Below, piece after piece: positions 5,442 through 7,136 of a stretch of DNA of 7,136 bases. The position numbers and the translations under genes were made by a program. Numbering within the stretch: the stretch's first letter is position 1; every line of letters starts with the position of its first letter. The stretch is from PVC group bacterium (GTDB taxonomy: Bacteria > Verrucomicrobiota > Kiritimatiellia > UBA8416 > PXDI01): contig PXDI01000121.1 in NCBI GenBank assembly GCA_003565095.1, positions 1 to 7,136 of the forward strand, in the 5' to 3' direction. The notes below the pieces were generated by a model. That model did no database searches. It was not told the DNA's origin and saw only the letters and a program-made list of their open reading frames with translations.

Positions 5442-6260
5442 ATGTATCTGGATTTTTACGGACTGGATGAGTACCCCTTCAACATCACTCCCGACCCGCG
5501 CTTTCTCTACTGGGCGTCACAACACCGCGAAGCGCTTGACCACCTGCTGTACGGTATCAGCCAGCGCAAAGGCTTCATCGAACTGACCGGTGAAGTCGGT
5601 TCAGGCAAAACAACCATCTGCCGCGCCTGTCTGGCAAGTCTTGGTGAAGATGTTGAAACCGCACTGGTCCTGAACCCCTCCCTAACCGAAACCCAGCTTC
5701 TGCGTGCTATTCTTGGAGACTTGGGACTGGAAGCGCGTGGACGTGACCGGCTGAACTTTATTGAAGTCCTGAATGCCTTCCTGCTGGAAAAGAACCGGCT
5801 GGGAATCAATGTGGCACTCTTTATTGACGAGGCTCAGGATCTTTCTCCGCAGGTGATGGAACAGGTCCGGCTGCTCTCCAATCTGGAAACCGATCAGCAT
5901 AAACTAATCCAGATTATCCTGTGCGGACAACCGGAACTCAAAACCAGACTGAACCGGTCCGACCTGCGGCAATTACGCCAGCGTATTACGGTACGCTATG
6001 ATATTTCTCCCCTTGATTTGCGTGATACCGGAATGTATCTGGCGCACCGTCTCTCGGTTGCCGGCGCCAATGCACAGCGTAATTCCGTCACTTTTGATCA
6101 TGGCGCCGTCAGGGAGATTTATAAATATACCGGCGGCAGCCCGCGCATGATCAATGCCGTTGCCGACAATGCACTGCTGTCCGGCTATGTCAGCCGGATT
6201 AGAACTATTGATGCCCGTTGCGTAAAACAGGCCGTGCAACAATTGGAGGGAATCCGCTGA
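5442..6260 (+). CDS. ExeA/GspA-type AAA+ ATPase
   Basis: The 272-residue protein begins MYLDFYGLDEYPFNITPDPRF, the family opening (FxLxxxPFxxTPDPxFL) of ExeA/GspA/MshM ATPases (COG3267). Walker A is GEVGSGKTT (50-58, K56) and Walker B is ALFIDEAQ (125-132, D129/E130). A sensor-1-like IILCGQPEL lies at 158-166, an arginine-rich RQLRQRI at 176-182 and a sensor-2-like GGSPRMIN at 231-238. In Aeromonas, ExeA with ExeB uses ATP to place the type II secretin; related proteins serve MSHA-type pili. Unlike full-length ExeA there is no C-terminal membrane segment or peptidoglycan-binding domain, so this is the short cytoplasmic form. The frame is open back to 5268, but that extension crosses the divergent promoters and trpB, so ATG 5442 is preferred despite a weak ribosome site. 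The next gene starts on its stop codon. Confidence 0.9.
   Translation: MYLDFYGLDEYPFNITPDPRFLYWASQHREALDHLLYGISQRKGFIELTGEVGSGKTTICRACLASLGEDVETALVLNPSLTETQLLRAILGDLGLEARGRDRLNFIEVLNAFLLEKNRLGINVALFIDEAQDLSPQVMEQVRLLSNLETDQHKLIQIILCGQPELKTRLNRSDLRQLRQRITVRYDISPLDLRDTGMYLAHRLSVAGANAQRNSVTFDHGAVREIYKYTGGSPRMINAVADNALLSGYVSRIRTIDARCVKQAVQQLEGIR
6245..6250 (+). promoter_or_regulatory. Strong ribosome binding site of the GspB-like gene
   Basis: GGAGGG lies 9 nt before the ATG at 6260, inside the last codons of the ATPase gene. It is the clearest Shine-Dalgarno sequence in the window, and it fixes this start together with the TGATG stop/start overlap. Confidence 0.75.
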
Positions 6261-7136
6261 TGAGCCTGATTCAGGAAGCACTTAAAAGGCAAATGGCCGA
6301 ATCCGGAAAACCGGACAACGGCACGGGTGATAAATCAAGCGAACCGGAAGCGGTACAGATTCCCGCGGCCCCAAAAAAAGACACAACACCGGCAGAGCTG
6401 GAGCAGAAAAAGAAACTGTCCTTGCAGCCAAAGCAGGACGAAGCCCCCCCGGCACCATTACCACCGGAAATAGCCCCGCCACCGGCCCCGGAAGAAGATT
6501 CCACACCATCGCTGCGCGCGAAACCGGCACCGGACATTATGCCGCCTGCGGCAAAAGAACAGGCAACTGAGAGCGAGCCGGAAGCGACGCAAGAGGCAGA
6601 AGCTGCCGCTCCGCAGGAACTTCTGCCGGAAGAACTGCTGGAGGTAGATAGCGCAGCACCAGTGCTGCCTGTGCCCGACACAAAACAGGAAGAACCCCAA
6701 AAACAAGGGTTGCCGGATGAAACCGACGAAACACAGCAAGATACCGCCGCGCCGCAACCCGTTAGTGTAAATGATCAGCCGGAAAACGAGACCGGCACTG
6801 AAGACGCTGAGCCAAAAGAGCGGAAATCAATTGCTGTAGTTATCACTGTATTAATCGCTGTTTGTGTTTTTGTTGCGGGAGCTTTGTATCTGGTGTTCAC
6901 GACCCTCAGCAAAATGCGCACCCCGCCACCGGAACCGGTGTCGATTGCTGTTCCGGCAATCCCTGAGATTACACCGGAACCCGAAACACCGCCTGCGGCA
7001 ATAACAGATGACACCCCCGAACCAACAGCGGAACCACCGGCAGAGGAAACGCAAGAACCACAACCCGAGGAAGAACCGGAGACGGCAGGCGCCCCGGAAC
7101 CGGACGCAGAACCTGACAGCGTTAGCACTCCGGTCA
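6260..7136 (+). CDS. GspB/ExeB-like single-pass membrane protein, 3' end beyond window
   Basis: The frame stays open for 292 codons to the window edge. Its N-terminus MSLIQEALKRQ resembles the MSxILxALKKxExxR opening of GspB/ExeB-type proteins, which pair with ExeA-type ATPases. Residues 12-189 are a low-complexity acidic linker rich in Pro, Glu and Ala, with no Phe, Tyr, Trp, His or Cys. One membrane segment follows at about 191-215 (IAVVITVLIAVCVFVAGALYLVF), preceded by KERK, so the N-terminus should be cytoplasmic. Residues 217-292 form another Pro/Glu-rich linker outside the membrane (PEPE, EPQPEEEPE). A folded C-terminal domain would be expected beyond the edge, as in GspB. The cytoplasmic part is much longer than I recall for ExeB. 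A TonB-like Pro-rich spanning role is an alternative, but the partner ATPase favours GspB. The one-base overlap and strong ribosome site show coupling to the ATPase. Confidence 0.82.
   Translation, partial: MSLIQEALKRQMAESGKPDNGTGDKSSEPEAVQIPAAPKKDTTPAELEQKKKLSLQPKQDEAPPAPLPPEIAPPPAPEEDSTPSLRAKPAPDIMPPAAKEQATESEPEATQEAEAAAPQELLPEELLEVDSAAPVLPVPDTKQEEPQKQGLPDETDETQQDTAAPQPVSVNDQPENETGTEDAEPKERKSIAVVITVLIAVCVFVAGALYLVFTTLSKMRTPPPEPVSIAVPAIPEITPEPETPPAAITDDTPEPTAEPPAEETQEPQPEEEPETAGAPEPDAEPDSVSTPV

Noticed and set aside
6271..7128. Several Ser/Gly-rich open frames on the minus strand
   Set aside because: They are complements of the Pro/Glu/Ala codon-biased linker of the GspB-like gene. That gene has a strong ribosome site, coupling to the ATPase and a clear membrane segment, so the minus frames are shadows.

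Overview
This window looks like chromosomal DNA of moderately high G+C from a free-living bacterium. The first 86 bases are the 5' end of a 16S rRNA gene on the minus strand. It carries the universal 27F-type site and a GCGTGGATTAGGCATGCAAG signature of the kind seen in the Planctomycetes-Verrucomicrobia-Chlamydiae superphylum. An anaerobic Kiritimatiellota/Verrucomicrobiota-like source is my best guess. It fits the RNase HIII, the ferredoxin-type aldo/keto reductase and the ExeA-type ATPase, but only about 80 nt of 16S are visible, so the placement is tentative.

Layout. (1) 1-535: the start of a 16S gene reading leftward and its control region. A near-consensus promoter (TTGACA, 17 bp, TAGGTT), an antitermination boxA-like element and a GNRA-loop leader hairpin are readable. 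Further upstream are three A-tracts spaced 10 bp apart. (2) 536-2749: two rightward genes, rnhC (RNase HIII) and an aldo/keto reductase with two C-terminal 4Fe-4S cysteine clusters, 27 bp apart and probably cotranscribed. (3) 2792-5308: a leftward operon trpB-trpA-(possible 33-residue ORF)-hotdog thioesterase. trpB and trpA overlap by ATGA. The small ORF joins trpA and the thioesterase with an ATGA overlap at both ends. (4) 5309-5441: a divergent control region with overlapping promoters for trpBA and for the rightward genes, plus a 10-bp tandem repeat. (5) 5442-7136: an ExeA/GspA-type AAA+ ATPase followed, with a 1-nt overlap, by a single-pass membrane protein with a GspB/ExeB-like N-terminus and very long Pro/Glu-rich linkers. 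It runs off the window.

How the genes work together. TrpA and TrpB form tryptophan synthase, the last step of tryptophan biosynthesis. No other trp genes are in view. The ATPase and membrane protein probably form an inner-membrane complex that acts on the cell envelope in type II secretion or type IV pilus-like assembly, as known for ExeA/ExeB. RNase HIII removes RNA from RNA:DNA hybrids and lies head-to-head with the rRNA operon. I see no mobile element, CRISPR array, tRNA or phage gene. The most interesting points are the doubly overlapped small ORF in the trp operon, the phased A-tracts at the rrn/rnhC divergence, the shared promoter region of trpBA and the ATPase, and the unusual composition of the GspB-like protein.
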